NCBI RefSeq assembly: GCF_009498275.1
Contig: NZ_CP045643.1
Coordinates: forward strand, 3,596,001-3,660,000
DNA: 64,000 nt
Direction of reading: 5' to 3'
DNA from: Streptomyces fagopyri
GTDB taxonomy: Bacteria > Actinomycetota > Actinomycetes > Streptomycetales > Streptomycetaceae
The position numbers were made by a program, and so were the translations under genes. A model generated the notes under the pieces. That model was given only the letters and a program-made list of their open reading frames with translations. It was not told the DNA's origin and ran no database searches. Within the stretch, counting starts at the first letter, position 1. Every line of letters starts with the position of its first letter. Below are positions 45,264 to 54,463 of this stretch, in pieces.

Positions 45264-47596
45264 ACGTGCGCCAGTGGTCCAGGGACCTCACCATGGGGGC
45301 CAGGTTCGCCTTCACCGGCGGGCGTGAGGGCTGGATGCGCGCGGTCCTCACCGCCGTCGGGGTCGGGCTCGGCGTGGCACTGCTCCTGCTCACCACGGCG
45401 ATACCGAGTGCGCTCCAGGCACGCAGCGACCGCGAGAAGGCCCGTACGGACATCACGTTCTCCGATGTGGGCATCCCCAAGGCGTCCGACCGGACCCTGG
45501 TCGTCGCGGCCGTCGACGACACCTACCGCGACAAGGACATCCGTGGCCGCGAGGTGCAACCCGAGGGGTCCCGGGCGCCGCTGCCGCCGGGCGTGAAGAA
45601 GAACCCGGCACCGGGAGAGATGGTGGTGTCCCCCGCACTGGCGGACCTGCTGAAGTCCGGCGACGGGAAACTGCTGCGCGAGCGGCTGCCGTACCGCACC
45701 GTCGGAACCATCGGGGAGTCCGGTCTCGTCGGCGCGAACGAACTCTCCTTCTACGCGGGCGCCGACAACCTCGCCCCGAGGATCGACGGCTCCCGGGTGA
45801 CCCGTATCGAGCACTTCGGGCAGCCCCTCGGACCGCCCGACCCCCTTGACCCGGTACTCGTCCTGCTGATCATCGTCGTCTTCGTGGTGCTGCTGCTCCC
45901 GGTCGGTGTCTTCATCGCCGCGGCCGTACGCTTCGGCGGCGAACGGCGCGACCGACGGCTCGCGGCACTGCGTCTGGTCGGCTCCGACAGCCGGATGACC
46001 CGGCGGATCGCCGCGGGCGAGGCCCTCGCGGGCGCCGTCCTCGGGCTCGCCTTCGGCACGGTGTTCTTCCTGCTGGCCCGCCAACTGGCGGGATCCGTGC
46101 AGATCTTCGGCAAAAGCGTGTTCCCGAGCTATCTGAACCCCACGCCCGCACTGGCCGTCCTGGTCGCCGTCGCGGTGCCCGCGGCCGCGGTCCTCGTCAC
46201 CCTGCTCGCGCTGCGCGGGGTCGTCATCGAGCCGCTCGGCGTGGTGCGTGCGGCCAAACCCGCACGGCGCCGGCTGTGGTGGCGGCTGCTGTTGCCCATC
46301 GGCGGACTCGCGATGCTCTACCCGATGATCGGCAAGGGCAACACCAGCGGGAACTTCAACCAGTACCTGGTGATCGGCGGCGTCCTGCTGCTCCTGATCG
46401 GCGTCACGGCGTTGCTGCCCTGGATCGTCGAAGCGGTGGTCTCCCGGCTCGGCTCCGGCTCGGTATCCTGGCAACTCGCGATCCGCAGGCTCCAGTTGAG
46501 CACCGGAACGGCGGCCCGCATGGTCAACGGCATCGCGGTCGCGGTCGCCGGCGCCATCGCCCTGCAAATGCTGTTCGCCGGGGTCGAGGGCGACTACACC
46601 AAGAGTTCGCCGAACGACGTCCAACGGGCTCAGATGCAGGTCCGCCTGCCGTACGACGTCCCGCTCGACCGGGCCCGCGAACAGTACGCCCGGACCGACG
46701 GCGTACGAAAGGTCGCCGCGATCGGCACCGCTTCGCTGGGTGACAAGAAGCACGATCCGGACTCGTCCACCTCCATGACCGTCGGCAACTGCGCGTCGCT
46801 GCGCGAGGTGGCCACGCTGCCGGCCTGCCACGACGGCGACGCCTTCCTGATCAAGGGCGGCGATGCCGACCCGGACGCGCTGAAGCTCGGCAGACCCGGC
46901 CGGACCCTCTACATCGACCCCTCCTACGACCAGGGCCTGGTGGGCAAGCAGGTCGCCTGGACCGTGCCGCAGGGCATCAAGGTGGCCAGGGTCCGCGCGG
47001 ACGCGACGAACGGTCTGACCGGCGGCATCCTGGTCACTCCGAGCGCGCTGCCCGCGCGGGGCGCGGAGGCGGTCGAGGGCAACGTCTACCTGCAGATCGA
47101 CCAGTCGGCGCCGGACGTCTACGACCTCGTCCGCAACACCACGGCGAAGCTCAGTCCGCTGGCCCACGCCTGGACCTGGGCGTCGACCGAGCAGGACAAC
47201 CGCTACACGTCCATCCGCACCGGCCTGTCCGTCGGCGCCACCTGCGTCCTGTTCCTGATCGGCGCGAGCCTGCTGATCTCCCAGCTGGAACAGCTGCGCG
47301 AGCGCAAGAAACTGCTCTCCGTGCTGGTGGCCTTCGGCACCCGGCGCCGCACACTGAGCCTGTCGGTGCTGTGGCAGACCGCGATCCCGATCGCGCTGGG
47401 TCTCGCGCTCGCGTCGGTGGTCGGCCTGACCCTGGGCGTGGTCCTGCAGAAGATGACGGGCGTCTCGGTGCGCGTGGACTGGTCGAGCCTGCTGTCGATG
47501 ACCGGCATCGGCGCGGGAGTCGTCGTGCTGGTGACCGCGCTCAGCCTGCCGCCGCTGCTGCGTCTCATGAGACCGGACGGCCTGCGGACGGAATAG
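45260..47596 (+). CDS. FtsX-family ABC transporter permease
   Basis: A 778-residue membrane protein. The N-terminal membrane segment (about 28-48) is followed by an external domain of about 150 residues, then segments near 190-215, 250-275, 295-320, 340-358 and 370-392. A second external domain (430-620) precedes a final group of segments at about 650-670, 705-725 and 740-765. The FtsX motif is duplicated, as in BceB-like or large actinobacterial permeases. With the ATPase it likely exports a peptide or lipophilic antibiotic, or signals envelope stress, under PadR control. A 16-bp hairpin follows directly. Confidence 0.92.
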   Translation: MNVRQWSRDLTMGARFAFTGGREGWMRAVLTAVGVGLGVALLLLTTAIPSALQARSDREKARTDITFSDVGIPKASDRTLVVAAVDDTYRDKDIRGREVQPEGSRAPLPPGVKKNPAPGEMVVSPALADLLKSGDGKLLRERLPYRTVGTIGESGLVGANELSFYAGADNLAPRIDGSRVTRIEHFGQPLGPPDPLDPVLVLLIIVVFVVLLLPVGVFIAAAVRFGGERRDRRLAALRLVGSDSRMTRRIAAGEALAGAVLGLAFGTVFFLLARQLAGSVQIFGKSVFPSYLNPTPALAVLVAVAVPAAAVLVTLLALRGVVIEPLGVVRAAKPARRRLWWRLLLPIGGLAMLYPMIGKGNTSGNFNQYLVIGGVLLLLIGVTALLPWIVEAVVSRLGSGSVSWQLAIRRLQLSTGTAARMVNGIAVAVAGAIALQMLFAGVEGDYTKSSPNDVQRAQMQVRLPYDVPLDRAREQYARTDGVRKVAAIGTASLGDKKHDPDSSTSMTVGNCASLREVATLPACHDGDAFLIKGGDADPDALKLGRPGRTLYIDPSYDQGLVGKQVAWTVPQGIKVARVRADATNGLTGGILVTPSALPARGAEAVEGNVYLQIDQSAPDVYDLVRNTTAKLSPLAHAWTWASTEQDNRYTSIRTGLSVGATCVLFLIGASLLISQLEQLRERKKLLSVLVAFGTRRRTLSLSVLWQTAIPIALGLALASVVGLTLGVVLQKMTGVSVRVDWSSLLSMTGIGAGVVVLVTALSLPPLLRLMRPDGLRTE

Positions 47597-47604
47597 AGCC
47601 GTAC

Positions 47605-47641
47605 GCAGCGGTCCCCGCCCTGTCCGGGCGGGGACCGCTGC
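47605..47641. terminator. 16-bp hairpin between the permease and oxyR
   Basis: GCAGCGGTCCCCGCCC pairs perfectly with GGGCGGGGACCGCTGC over a TGTCC loop. It lies 8 bp after the permease stop and 6 bp from the convergent oxyR stop, so it probably serves both. Confidence 0.85.
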
Positions 47642-47647
47642 GGCGGT

Positions 47648-48643
47648 TCAGGTGCCCTGGCCCCACACCCTTACCGGCAGCGGTCGCAGCGCCTCGCGCA
47701 GGGCCGCCGCCAGTTCCTCGTACTCCGCCCCCCGCGCCGCCCCCGCGCGCATCACCAGCGCGATCCGCCGGGTCGGCGCCGGGTCCGCGAAGTACCCGGT
47801 GAGGAGCTCGTCGCTGCGGGTCGTCTCGACCCTGACGGCCGTTCGCGGCAGCAGCGTCACCCCGAGGCCGCCGGCGACGAGCTGGACCAGGGTGGACAGT
47901 CCCGCGGCGGTGGTGGTGACGGGGGCGTCCGCGCGCCCCGCCTCCCGGCAGATGTCGAGGGCCTGGTCCCGCAGGCAGTGCCCCTCGTCGAGCAGCAGCA
48001 GGTTGAGCTCACGCAGGGATTCCCGAGCGATTCCCTGCCGCCCGCCGAGTGCGTGGTCCAGCGGCGTCACGAGCACGAAGTCCTCGTCGAACAGCGGGAG
48101 TTCGACTACGCCGGGCATGCCGAGCGGCACGGCGAGGAGCAGCAGGTCGAGCCGCCCGACCGCCAGCCCCTCCAGCAGGCTGGCCGTCTGTTCCTCGTGG
48201 ACCTGGAGGTCGAGGTCCGGGTAGCGGTCGTGGACCAGCCTGAGCACCGTGGGCAGCAGGTAGGGCGCGACGGTCGGGATGACCCCCAGCCGCAGGGCCC
48301 CGGTGAAGGGCGCCCGGACGGCCTCGGCCTCCTCCATGAGCGCGCCGACCTCGTCCAGCACGGCCTTGGCGCGTACGGCGAGACGCTCGCCCGCGGGAGA
48401 GAGCAGCACCTTGCGGGTCGTACGCTCCAGCAGGGTCACCCCGAGCGTCTCCTCCAGGGCGGAGACCGAGCCCGAGAGCGCGGGCTGGCTCATGCCGATC
48501 GCGGCGGCGGCGTCCCGGAAGTGCAGGTGTTCGGCCACGGCGGCGAACGCGCGCAACTGGGCGAGGGTGGGCTGACGGCGCCCGTTCCCCTTGGAGACTC
48601 CGGCGCCCTTGCCGCCCGGTCTGGCGCCGACGGGGCTCACCAT
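47648..48643 (-). CDS. oxyR: Hydrogen peroxide-sensing LysR-type regulator OxyR
   Basis: A 331-residue LysR regulator. The helix-turn-helix is LAQLRAFAAVAEHLHFRDAA followed by MSQPALSGSVSALEETLGVTL. In the effector domain the peroxide-reactive pair is C223 (LLDEGHCLRDQ) and C232 (LDICREAG), which form a disulfide in OxyR proteins. ATG 48643 has GAGAGG eight bases upstream; a GTG three codons earlier is possible. It is divergent from ahpC-ahpD, its classical target in Streptomyces, and probably also represses itself from the shared 159-bp region. Confidence 0.94.
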   Translation of the reverse strand: MVSPVGARPGGKGAGVSKGNGRRQPTLAQLRAFAAVAEHLHFRDAAAAIGMSQPALSGSVSALEETLGVTLLERTTRKVLLSPAGERLAVRAKAVLDEVGALMEEAEAVRAPFTGALRLGVIPTVAPYLLPTVLRLVHDRYPDLDLQVHEEQTASLLEGLAVGRLDLLLLAVPLGMPGVVELPLFDEDFVLVTPLDHALGGRQGIARESLRELNLLLLDEGHCLRDQALDICREAGRADAPVTTTAAGLSTLVQLVAGGLGVTLLPRTAVRVETTRSDELLTGYFADPAPTRRIALVMRAGAARGAEYEELAAALREALRPLPVRVWGQGT

Positions 48644-48802
48644 GGCGGCCACCTCTCACTCATCGTCACTGATAGTCGCATCCGATCAACACGACCGAGT
48701 GTATCAATTTCACTAATCAATGCAGCTTGTGCCACGATCGACAGCGTCCAACCCAAGGGGTAAGTCCTCAAAAGGGGCATTCCCTCGCTACAAGGAGAGC
48801 GC
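48644..48802. promoter_or_regulatory. oxyR-ahpC divergent control region
   Basis: The segment 48660-48740 is far richer in AT than its surroundings and holds ATAG at 48673 with GATCAACACGACC following, then TATCAATTTCACTAATCAATG. OxyR contacts ATAG-type half-sites spaced about ten bases apart, and such half-sites are plausible here (GATAG, GATCA, TATCA, AATCA). Exact tetramer phasing cannot be assigned by eye. AAGGAGAG precedes the ahpC GTG. Confidence 0.5.
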
Positions 48803-49357
48803 GTGCTCACTGTCGGTGACAAGTTCCCCCCGTTCGATCTGACCGCCTGTGTCTCGCTGGAGAAGGGTCAGGAGTTCCAGCAGATCGACCACAAGACCTA
48901 CGAGGGTCAGTGGAAGGTCATCTTCGCGTGGCCCAAGGACTTCACCTTCGTGTGCCCGACCGAGATCGCCGCCTTCGGCAAGCTGAACGACGAGTTCGCC
49001 GACCGCGACGCCCAGGTCCTCGGCTTCTCCGGCGACTCCGAGTTCGTGCACCACGCCTGGCGCAAGGACCACGACGACCTGCGGGACCTGCCCTTCCCGA
49101 TGATGGCCGACTCGAAGCACGAGCTCATGCGGGACCTCGGCATCGAGGGTGAGGACGGCTTCGCCAAGCGTGCCGTGTTCATCGTCGACCAGAACAACGA
49201 GATCCAGTTCTCCATGGTGACCGCCGGCTCCGTCGGCCGTAACCCCAAGGAGGTCCTGCGGGTCCTGGACGCCCTCCAGACGGACGAGCTGTGCCCGTGC
49301 AACTGGACCAAGGGCGAGACCACCCTCGACCCGGTGGCGCTCCTGGCGGGTGAGTGA
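48803..49357 (+). CDS. ahpC: Alkyl hydroperoxide reductase AhpC (2-Cys peroxiredoxin)
   Basis: A 184-residue peroxiredoxin that reduces hydrogen peroxide and organic hydroperoxides. The peroxidatic cysteine is C51 in DFTFVCPTEIAAF. The resolving region is LCPCNW with C164 and C166, an actinobacterial arrangement in which an extra cysteine lets AhpD regenerate the enzyme. It starts at GTG 48803 with AAGGAGAG upstream. AhpD follows after six bases, so the two are one transcript activated by OxyR. Confidence 0.96.
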   Translation: MLTVGDKFPPFDLTACVSLEKGQEFQQIDHKTYEGQWKVIFAWPKDFTFVCPTEIAAFGKLNDEFADRDAQVLGFSGDSEFVHHAWRKDHDDLRDLPFPMMADSKHELMRDLGIEGEDGFAKRAVFIVDQNNEIQFSMVTAGSVGRNPKEVLRVLDALQTDELCPCNWTKGETTLDPVALLAGE

Positions 49358-49363
49358 CCCTCC

Positions 49364-49897
49364 ATGTCCCTCGATGAGCTGAAGTCCGCCGTACCGGACT
49401 ACGCGAAGGACCTGCGCCTCAACCTGGGTTCGGTCATCGGCAACTCCGAGCTTCCGCAGCAGCAGCTGTGGGGGACGGTGCTGGCGTGCGCGATCGCGTC
49501 CCGTTCGCCGCGGGTGCTGCGTGAGCTGGAGCCGGAGGCGAAGGCGAACCTGTCGCCGGAGGCGTACACGGCCGCCAAGTCGGCCGCCGCGGTCATGGCG
49601 ATGAACAACGTCTTCTACCGGACGCGTCATCTGCTGTCGGACCCCGAGTACGGCACCCTGCGGGCCGGCCTGCGGATGAACGTCATCGGCAACCCCGGTG
49701 TCGAGAAGGTCGACTTCGAACTGTGGTCGCTGGCCGTCTCCGCGATCAACGGGTGCGGACAGTGTCTCGACTCGCACGAGCAGGTGCTCCGCAAGGCGGG
49801 TGTCGACCGGGAGACGATCCAGGAGGCGTTCAAGATCGCCGCGGTGATCCAGGCGGTCGGGACGACGCTGGACGCCGAGGCCGTTCTCGCGCAGTAG
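49364..49897 (+). CDS. ahpD: Alkyl hydroperoxidase AhpD
   Basis: A 177-residue helical disulfide reductase that recycles AhpC, taking electrons from dihydrolipoamide-linked enzymes. The CxxC site is [13 protein letters not shown] with C131, C134 and the proton-relay H138. The N-terminal half is the degenerate repeat typical of AhpD. ATG 49364 is six bases from ahpC and preceded by a GAGTGA stretch. The operon ends at a hairpin 20 bp downstream. Confidence 0.96.
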   Translation: MSLDELKSAVPDYAKDLRLNLGSVIGNSELPQQQLWGTVLACAIASRSPRVLRELEPEAKANLSPEAYTAAKSAAAVMAMNNVFYRTRHLLSDPEYGTLRAGLRMNVIGNPGVEKVDFELWSLAVSAINGCGQCLDSHEQVLRKAGVDRETIQEAFKIAAVIQAVGTTLDAEAVLAQ

Positions 49898-49916
49898 CCC
49901 CACGCCACGCTCTCGA

Positions 49917-49949
49917 AGGCCCCGTTCACCTCACCGGCGAACGGGGCCT
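49917..49949 (+). terminator. Intrinsic terminator of ahpCD
   Basis: AGGCCCCGTTC pairs with GAACGGGGCCT across an 11-nt loop, 20 bp after the ahpD stop. Confidence 0.8.
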
Positions 49950-49996
49950 CGGCGTTGCCTCTACGCCCCCGCCGCCCCTACCCGACCCGTCCGTAC

Positions 49997-50163
49997 CTGG
50001 GGGCTCAGCCCCCAGACCCCCGGCCGGCCTCAAGGGCCTTGTCCTCAAACGCCGGACGGGCTGAGATTCCCAGCCTGTCCGGCGTTTGAGGACGAGCCCT
50101 TGGGGCGAGCGCGGGTCCAGAGGGCGCGGCGCCCTTGGCGGGGTCCGGGGCGGAGCCCAGGGG
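49997..50163. repeat. Cluster of dispersed GC-rich palindromic elements
   Basis: Three motifs follow one another. CTGGGGGCTCAGCCCCCAG is a perfect 19-bp palindrome (49997-50015). GTCCTCAAACGCCGGACGGG-type arms at 50041-50063 and 50071-50093 pair with one mismatch, and CAAGGGC outside them extends the hairpin to about 50030-50103. A GGGTCCGGGGCGGAGCCC unit lies near 50143-50160. Part of the second motif recurs at 1861-1893. They lie downstream of the AI-2E permease gene and may help end its transcript. Confidence 0.65.
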
Positions 50164-50203
50164 ATGGGACGGGCAGGGGTGGCGGGGGCGAGCAACTCCC
50201 GGG

Positions 50204-51652
50204 TCAGGACGGTGGGTCGGCCGGTACGGGTTCCGGCGCCGTCGCCCCGTGCGGCCCGGGCGCATACCTCTGCGCCGGCTCCCGCGCGTACGACCGCAGA
50301 TACCCGACCACCGTGTTGGTGACCGCCACCAGCGGCACCGCCACCACGGCGCCCCCGATCCCCGCGACCAGCCCACCCGCCGCGACGGACAGCACCACCG
50401 CCAGCGGATGCACCCGCACCGCCCGTCCGAGAATGAACGGCTGCAGGATGTGGCCCTCGATCTGCTGCACGGCGAGCACCACGAGCAGCGTCATCAGCGC
50501 GGTGAACACCCCCTGCGTCACCACCGCGACCACGACCGCCAGCGCCCCGGACACCACGGCGCCGACCAGCGGGATGAACGCGAACAGGAAGATGAAGACG
50601 GCCAGCGGAACGGCCATCGGGACGTCGAGGAAGTAGATTCCGAGGCCGATGAAGATGGCGTCGATCAGAGCCACTATGACCGTGCCGCGCACATACGCCG
50701 TCAGCGTCCGCCACGCGCGCGGCCCCGCTCCCGCCACTCCCGGCCGTGCCGCCGCGGGCACCAGCTTGAGCGTCCACTCCCAGATCCGCTTGCCGTCGTA
50801 CAGCAGGAACAGCGTCGAGAACATCGTGAGGAGGATGCCGGTCAGCGCCTCCACGATGACCGTGACTCCTTCGAGCCCCGCCGACGTGATCTGGTCGGTG
50901 TTCGCGCCGATCGCGTCCCGGAGGTTCTTCGCGATCTCGTTGATCTGTTTGTCCGTCACATGGAACGGGCTGTTGAGGAGCCACTTGCGCAACTCGTCGA
51001 TGCCGTCCTGGATCTGGTCCGAGAGATTGTCGATGTTCTCCTGGACCTGCCAGACCACGAACCAGCCGACCAGACCCATGATGACGAAGCCCAGGATCGC
51101 GGTCAGCGCGGTGGCGAGCCCCCTCGGGAACCCGATCCCCTTCAGGCGTGCCACCGTCGGCTGGAGCAGCGCGGTGATGAGCAGCGCGGCGACGAAGGCG
51201 AGGACGACCAGTTGTACGGCGCTGATGACGCGCATGAGCACCCAGAGGGTGCCCGCGAGGACGAGCAGCCGCCAGCCGGCCTCGGCCGCGACGCGTACGC
51301 CCCACGGCACGGCCATCGAGGGATCGGAGCGTCCGGCTCCCTCGGACACCTGGGCGACCGGAGCCGCGGTCGTTACCGGCACCACGTGCGGGGAGACGGG
51401 AGCGGGCGAGGGCGGGGCGGCGGAGTCCGGGGCGGGCGTCCCCGTGCGATCCGGGTCGCCTCGGAGCGCGTCGTCGTGTCGCCCGTACGGATCGGCGGAG
51501 TCCTCCGCGTCCCGTACGGCACCGGTGGAGAAGACGTCGTCGAGCGTGCCCGAGGACTCCTTCTCCACCTCGGCACGGCGTTCGTCCAACCGTTCTCCGA
51601 GCTCGGTCAGTCCGGCGCCGAGCCGGCCGAGCCACCCTGGCACTCGCGACAT
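50204..51652 (-). CDS. AI-2E family transporter (YdiK/PerM-type permease)
   Basis: A 482-residue membrane protein. The N-terminal 120 residues are a charged, then Pro-rich cytoplasmic tail containing ELGERLDERRAEVEKE. The permease domain has about eight membrane segments starting with WRLLVLAGTLWVLMRVISAV and includes the family motifs LQPTVARLKGIGFPRGLATA, FAFIPLVGAVVSGALAVVVA and IEGHILQPFILGRAVRVHPL. The latter Q-P-x-I-x-G motif is diagnostic. Substrate for most members is unknown despite the autoinducer name. ATG 51652 follows GAAGAGGACC. Confidence 0.88.
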   Translation of the reverse strand: MSRVPGWLGRLGAGLTELGERLDERRAEVEKESSGTLDDVFSTGAVRDAEDSADPYGRHDDALRGDPDRTGTPAPDSAAPPSPAPVSPHVVPVTTAAPVAQVSEGAGRSDPSMAVPWGVRVAAEAGWRLLVLAGTLWVLMRVISAVQLVVLAFVAALLITALLQPTVARLKGIGFPRGLATALTAILGFVIMGLVGWFVVWQVQENIDNLSDQIQDGIDELRKWLLNSPFHVTDKQINEIAKNLRDAIGANTDQITSAGLEGVTVIVEALTGILLTMFSTLFLLYDGKRIWEWTLKLVPAAARPGVAGAGPRAWRTLTAYVRGTVIVALIDAIFIGLGIYFLDVPMAVPLAVFIFLFAFIPLVGAVVSGALAVVVAVVTQGVFTALMTLLVVLAVQQIEGHILQPFILGRAVRVHPLAVVLSVAAGGLVAGIGGAVVAVPLVAVTNTVVGYLRSYAREPAQRYAPGPHGATAPEPVPADPPS

Positions 51653-51720
51653 GATCGGTCCTCTTCCCCCGCTCCGGCCCACCACTCCCCCCTGGAGTCG
51701 TCGGCTCCGACCGTACATGG

Positions 51721-51756
51721 CCGAAGCCCCTCCCCGTAGGACGGGGAAGGGCTTCG
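51721..51756 (-). terminator. Intrinsic terminator of the transglycosylase gene
   Basis: CCGAAGCCC-TCCCCGT pairs with ACGGGGA-GGGCTTCGG around AGG, 33 bp past the transglycosylase stop on the minus strand. It keeps that transcript out of the AI-2E gene downstream. Confidence 0.75.
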
Positions 51757-51788
51757 GAAGGTTGAGCGGCCGGGGTGCGGCGTGAGGC

Positions 51789-52487
51789 TCAGTACCAGTG
51801 GTTGGCCTGCCAGAACGACCAGGCCTCGCACGGGCTGCCGTAGCGGCTGTCCATGTAGTTGAGGCCCCACTTGATCTGGGTGGCCGGGTTCGTCTGCCAG
51901 TCGGAACCGACGGTCGACATCTTGGAGCCGGGCAGGGCCTGGAAGAGACCGTAGGCACCGGAAGAAGCGTTGACCGCCCGGTAGTTCCAGCTGGACTCGT
52001 GGTCCACGATGTTGCTGAAGCACTGGAACTGCCCGCTCGGGACCATCGACGACGCCATCGCCTGGATCTGCGCGGTGGTGTACGAGGCCTGAACCGAGAA
52101 GGTGGAGGCATCGCGCGTCGCGGAGCGGCTGGCCGCTTCCTTGGCTTCCTTGCGCTCCTTGGCTTCCTTCTCAGCCTTTTCGGCAGCCTTCTGCTTGGCG
52201 ACCGCGTCCTTGGCCGCCTGAAGACGGGCGGCTTCCTCCGCGTCCTTCTTGGCGCTCGCGTCCGCGGCGATGGCCTGTGCGTCGGCCTGCTGCGTCAGGG
52301 ACGCGGTCTGCACCTGGGCCTGCTGACCCGTAGGTATGTCCGCGAGGAGGGTCGAGTCGCTCGCCGTTGCCTCGGCGTCGTTCGACGGCTGTCCAGTGCT
52401 GCCCGAGGCAACACCGGTAACGGCACCGACGGCGGTGACCGCGGTGGCTGAAGCCACTGCGAATCCCCGGACCGAAATCCGGCTCAC
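51789..52487 (-). CDS. Secreted lytic transglycosylase (SLT domain)
   Basis: A 232-residue exported murein hydrolase. Residues 1-35 are a signal peptide (SVRGFAVASATAVTAVGAVT). A Gln/Ala region and a Lys/Glu-rich coiled coil (about 80-130, AAEKAEKEAKERKEAKEAA) lead to the C-terminal catalytic domain. There DHESSWNYRAVNASSGAYGL holds the catalytic Glu and the family GxYGLFQ turn, and WQTNPATQIKWGLNYMDSRY and WSFWQANHWY complete the SLT fold. GTG 52487 has GGAAGG a few bases upstream, which decides the start over an ATG at 52505. The leader is long and structured. Confidence 0.88.
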   Translation of the reverse strand: MSRISVRGFAVASATAVTAVGAVTGVASGSTGQPSNDAEATASDSTLLADIPTGQQAQVQTASLTQQADAQAIAADASAKKDAEEAARLQAAKDAVAKQKAAEKAEKEAKERKEAKEAASRSATRDASTFSVQASYTTAQIQAMASSMVPSGQFQCFSNIVDHESSWNYRAVNASSGAYGLFQALPGSKMSTVGSDWQTNPATQIKWGLNYMDSRYGSPCEAWSFWQANHWY

Positions 52488-52790
52488 ACGGTTTCCTTCC
52501 AGCATCGCCCGCTTAGGTGACCCTCGCGGACGCAATCTTGCCCCCTGACGCTGGCCTCCCCACTGCATGGTCACGGGAGGCACGGGCCCGGTGGGCAACT
52601 CCCGCTCGGGGAGCGCCGCATGGTGCGCGGGCGGCATACGACGGCTCTATGGAGTTCTGAGGTTCCTGTTGTTCCGTACCGCTGGGGATACAGGTGTGTC
52701 GTATGCGGGGCCTGACAGGACTGAGACTCTAGCCGCAACCGGACGCGTCGAGGCAATTCTCAGTTGCGTGTGAAAGCTCACACCCCGTTT
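52488..52790 (-). promoter_or_regulatory. Long structured 5' leader of the transglycosylase gene
   Basis: TAGAGT near 52727-52732 (minus strand) is a likely -10, with TTGCC-like bases 19-20 bp upstream, giving a leader of about 235 nt. Within it GCATACGAC (about 52697-52705) is complementary to GTCGTATGC (about 52635-52643), a 9-bp stem closing a 53-nt loop, and several G-rich arms follow. Some Streptomyces wall hydrolases have c-di-AMP riboswitches; this leader does not match that consensus clearly by eye, so only a structured leader is claimed. 52791-52935 holds nothing recognised. Confidence 0.4.
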
Positions 52791-52935
52791 GCCTCAGCTG
52801 TTTTACGGAAACGAGCGCGCACGCAGACGCCGCCCGGCTAGGCTCTTCGCCTTCTGCCGGACGGCGTCAACTACCGTGTATCCACCACCTTTTGACCAGG
52901 TACGGTCAGCAAGGGGCAGGTGGTGTCAGGTGCGG

Positions 52936-54258
52936 TCAGATCTGTCCGTCCTCCAGCATTTCGGTCACGAGCGCCGCGATCTGGGACCTCTCGGAACGGT
53001 TCAGCGTCACGTGCGCGAAGAGCGGGTGGCCCTTCAACTTCTCGACGACGGCGACCACTCCGTCGTACCGGCCGACGCGCAGGTTGTCCCGTTGTGCCAC
53101 GTCATGGGTGAGAACCACCCGCGAATTGGCGCCGATCCGGGACAGGACCGTCAGCAGCACGTTCCGTTCCAGTGACTGGGCCTCGTCCACGATCACGAAG
53201 GCGTCGTGCAGCGAGCGGCCACGGATGTGCGTGAGCGGCAGGACCTCCAGCATGCCGCGCGCGGTGACCTCCTCGATGACCTCCCGCGAGGTGACCGCCG
53301 ACAGGGTGTCGAAGACCGCCTGCGCCCAGGGACTCATCTTCTCGGACTCGGAACCGGGCAGGTAGCCGAGTTCCTGCCCGCCCACCGCGTACAGCGGCCG
53401 GAAGACCATCACCTTCTGGTGCTGGCGCCGCTCCAGGACGGCCTCCAGACCCGCGCAGAGCGCGAGCGCGGACTTTCCGGTGCCGGCCCGGCCGCCCATC
53501 GACACGATCCCGATGTCCGGGTCGAGCAGCAGGTCGAGCGCGATGCGCTGCTCGGCGCTGCGGCCCTTGATGCCGAAGGCCTCCCGATCGCCGCGCACCA
53601 GGCGGACGTTGCCCTCGGACGTGACACGGCCGAGGGCCTTGCCGCGCTCCGACTGGATCGTCAGGCCGGTGTGCACCGGAAGGTCGGACGCCTCGGGTAC
53701 GTAGGCGTGCCCCTCTTCGAAGAGGAGGTCCACCTGCTCGCCCGACAGGGTCAGTTCGGACATTCCGGTCCAGCCGGAGGAGCCCGTGATGGCGAGTTCC
53801 GCGCGGTACTCCTCGGCGAGGAGACCGACGGACGAGGCCTTGATCCTGAGCGGCAGATCCTTCGATACGACGGTGACGTCGTATCCCTCGGCCTGCAGAT
53901 TGCGGGCGACCGCGAGGATGCGGGAGTCGTTGTCCCCCAGTCGGTACCCGCTGGGCAGGACGCTGGGGTCCGAGTGGTTGAGCTCGACACGTACGGTCCC
54001 GCCCAGTTCCCCGATCGGGATGGGGGCGTCGAGGCGGCCGAACCGCACCCGGAACTCGTCGAGCAGGCGAAGCGCCTGCCGGGCGAAGTAGCCGAGCTCG
54101 GGATGGTGCCTCTTGGCCTCCAGCTCCGTGACCACGACGATCGGCAGCACGACCTCGTGCTCGTCGAAGCGGTTCAGGGCGTTGGGATCGGCCAGCAGGA
54201 CGCTGGTGTCGAGAACATAGGTGCGCCGGTCTGGCATACGGCGCTTTGTGCTGGTCAC
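52936..54258 (-). CDS. PIN-PhoH family protein (PhoH2 type)
   Basis: A 440-residue toxin-like nuclease-helicase fusion. The N-terminal PIN domain (about 8-150) starts [17 protein letters not shown] and includes the acidic residues expected of a metal RNase ([29 protein letters not shown]). The C-terminal PhoH ATPase (about 235-430) has Walker [13 protein letters not shown], Walker [15 protein letters not shown] and the Arg-containing [20 protein letters not shown]. In mycobacteria the same fusion unwinds and cleaves RNA. GTG 54258 fits the family N-terminus ([14 protein letters not shown]); an internal ATG at 54237 is an alternative. No separate antitoxin frame is evident upstream. Confidence 0.93.
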   Translation of the reverse strand: MTSTKRRMPDRRTYVLDTSVLLADPNALNRFDEHEVVLPIVVVTELEAKRHHPELGYFARQALRLLDEFRVRFGRLDAPIPIGELGGTVRVELNHSDPSVLPSGYRLGDNDSRILAVARNLQAEGYDVTVVSKDLPLRIKASSVGLLAEEYRAELAITGSSGWTGMSELTLSGEQVDLLFEEGHAYVPEASDLPVHTGLTIQSERGKALGRVTSEGNVRLVRGDREAFGIKGRSAEQRIALDLLLDPDIGIVSMGGRAGTGKSALALCAGLEAVLERRQHQKVMVFRPLYAVGGQELGYLPGSESEKMSPWAQAVFDTLSAVTSREVIEEVTARGMLEVLPLTHIRGRSLHDAFVIVDEAQSLERNVLLTVLSRIGANSRVVLTHDVAQRDNLRVGRYDGVVAVVEKLKGHPLFAHVTLNRSERSQIAALVTEMLEDGQI

Positions 54259-54463
54259 CACGGAAGGACGTACCCCCTCGGATGAGGTCGGGGAGCGACG
54301 AAGGAGATCTGGACCGGTCGACGGCCACGCTGCGCGGGCCGGGGACCGGCCCTCCACTTCGTCCGTGCTGTGACCGCACGGTCGGGCTGGTGCAAAGGGC
54401 CTCCCGGGCGGACGGCCCCGTGCCGTCCGCTGAGATACGACACCCGTGGTTCGGGCGTCGACC

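Noticed and set aside
52488..52740. c-di-AMP (ydaO-type) riboswitch before the transglycosylase
   Set aside because: The conserved core segments could not be placed by eye, so only an unspecified structured leader is reported.
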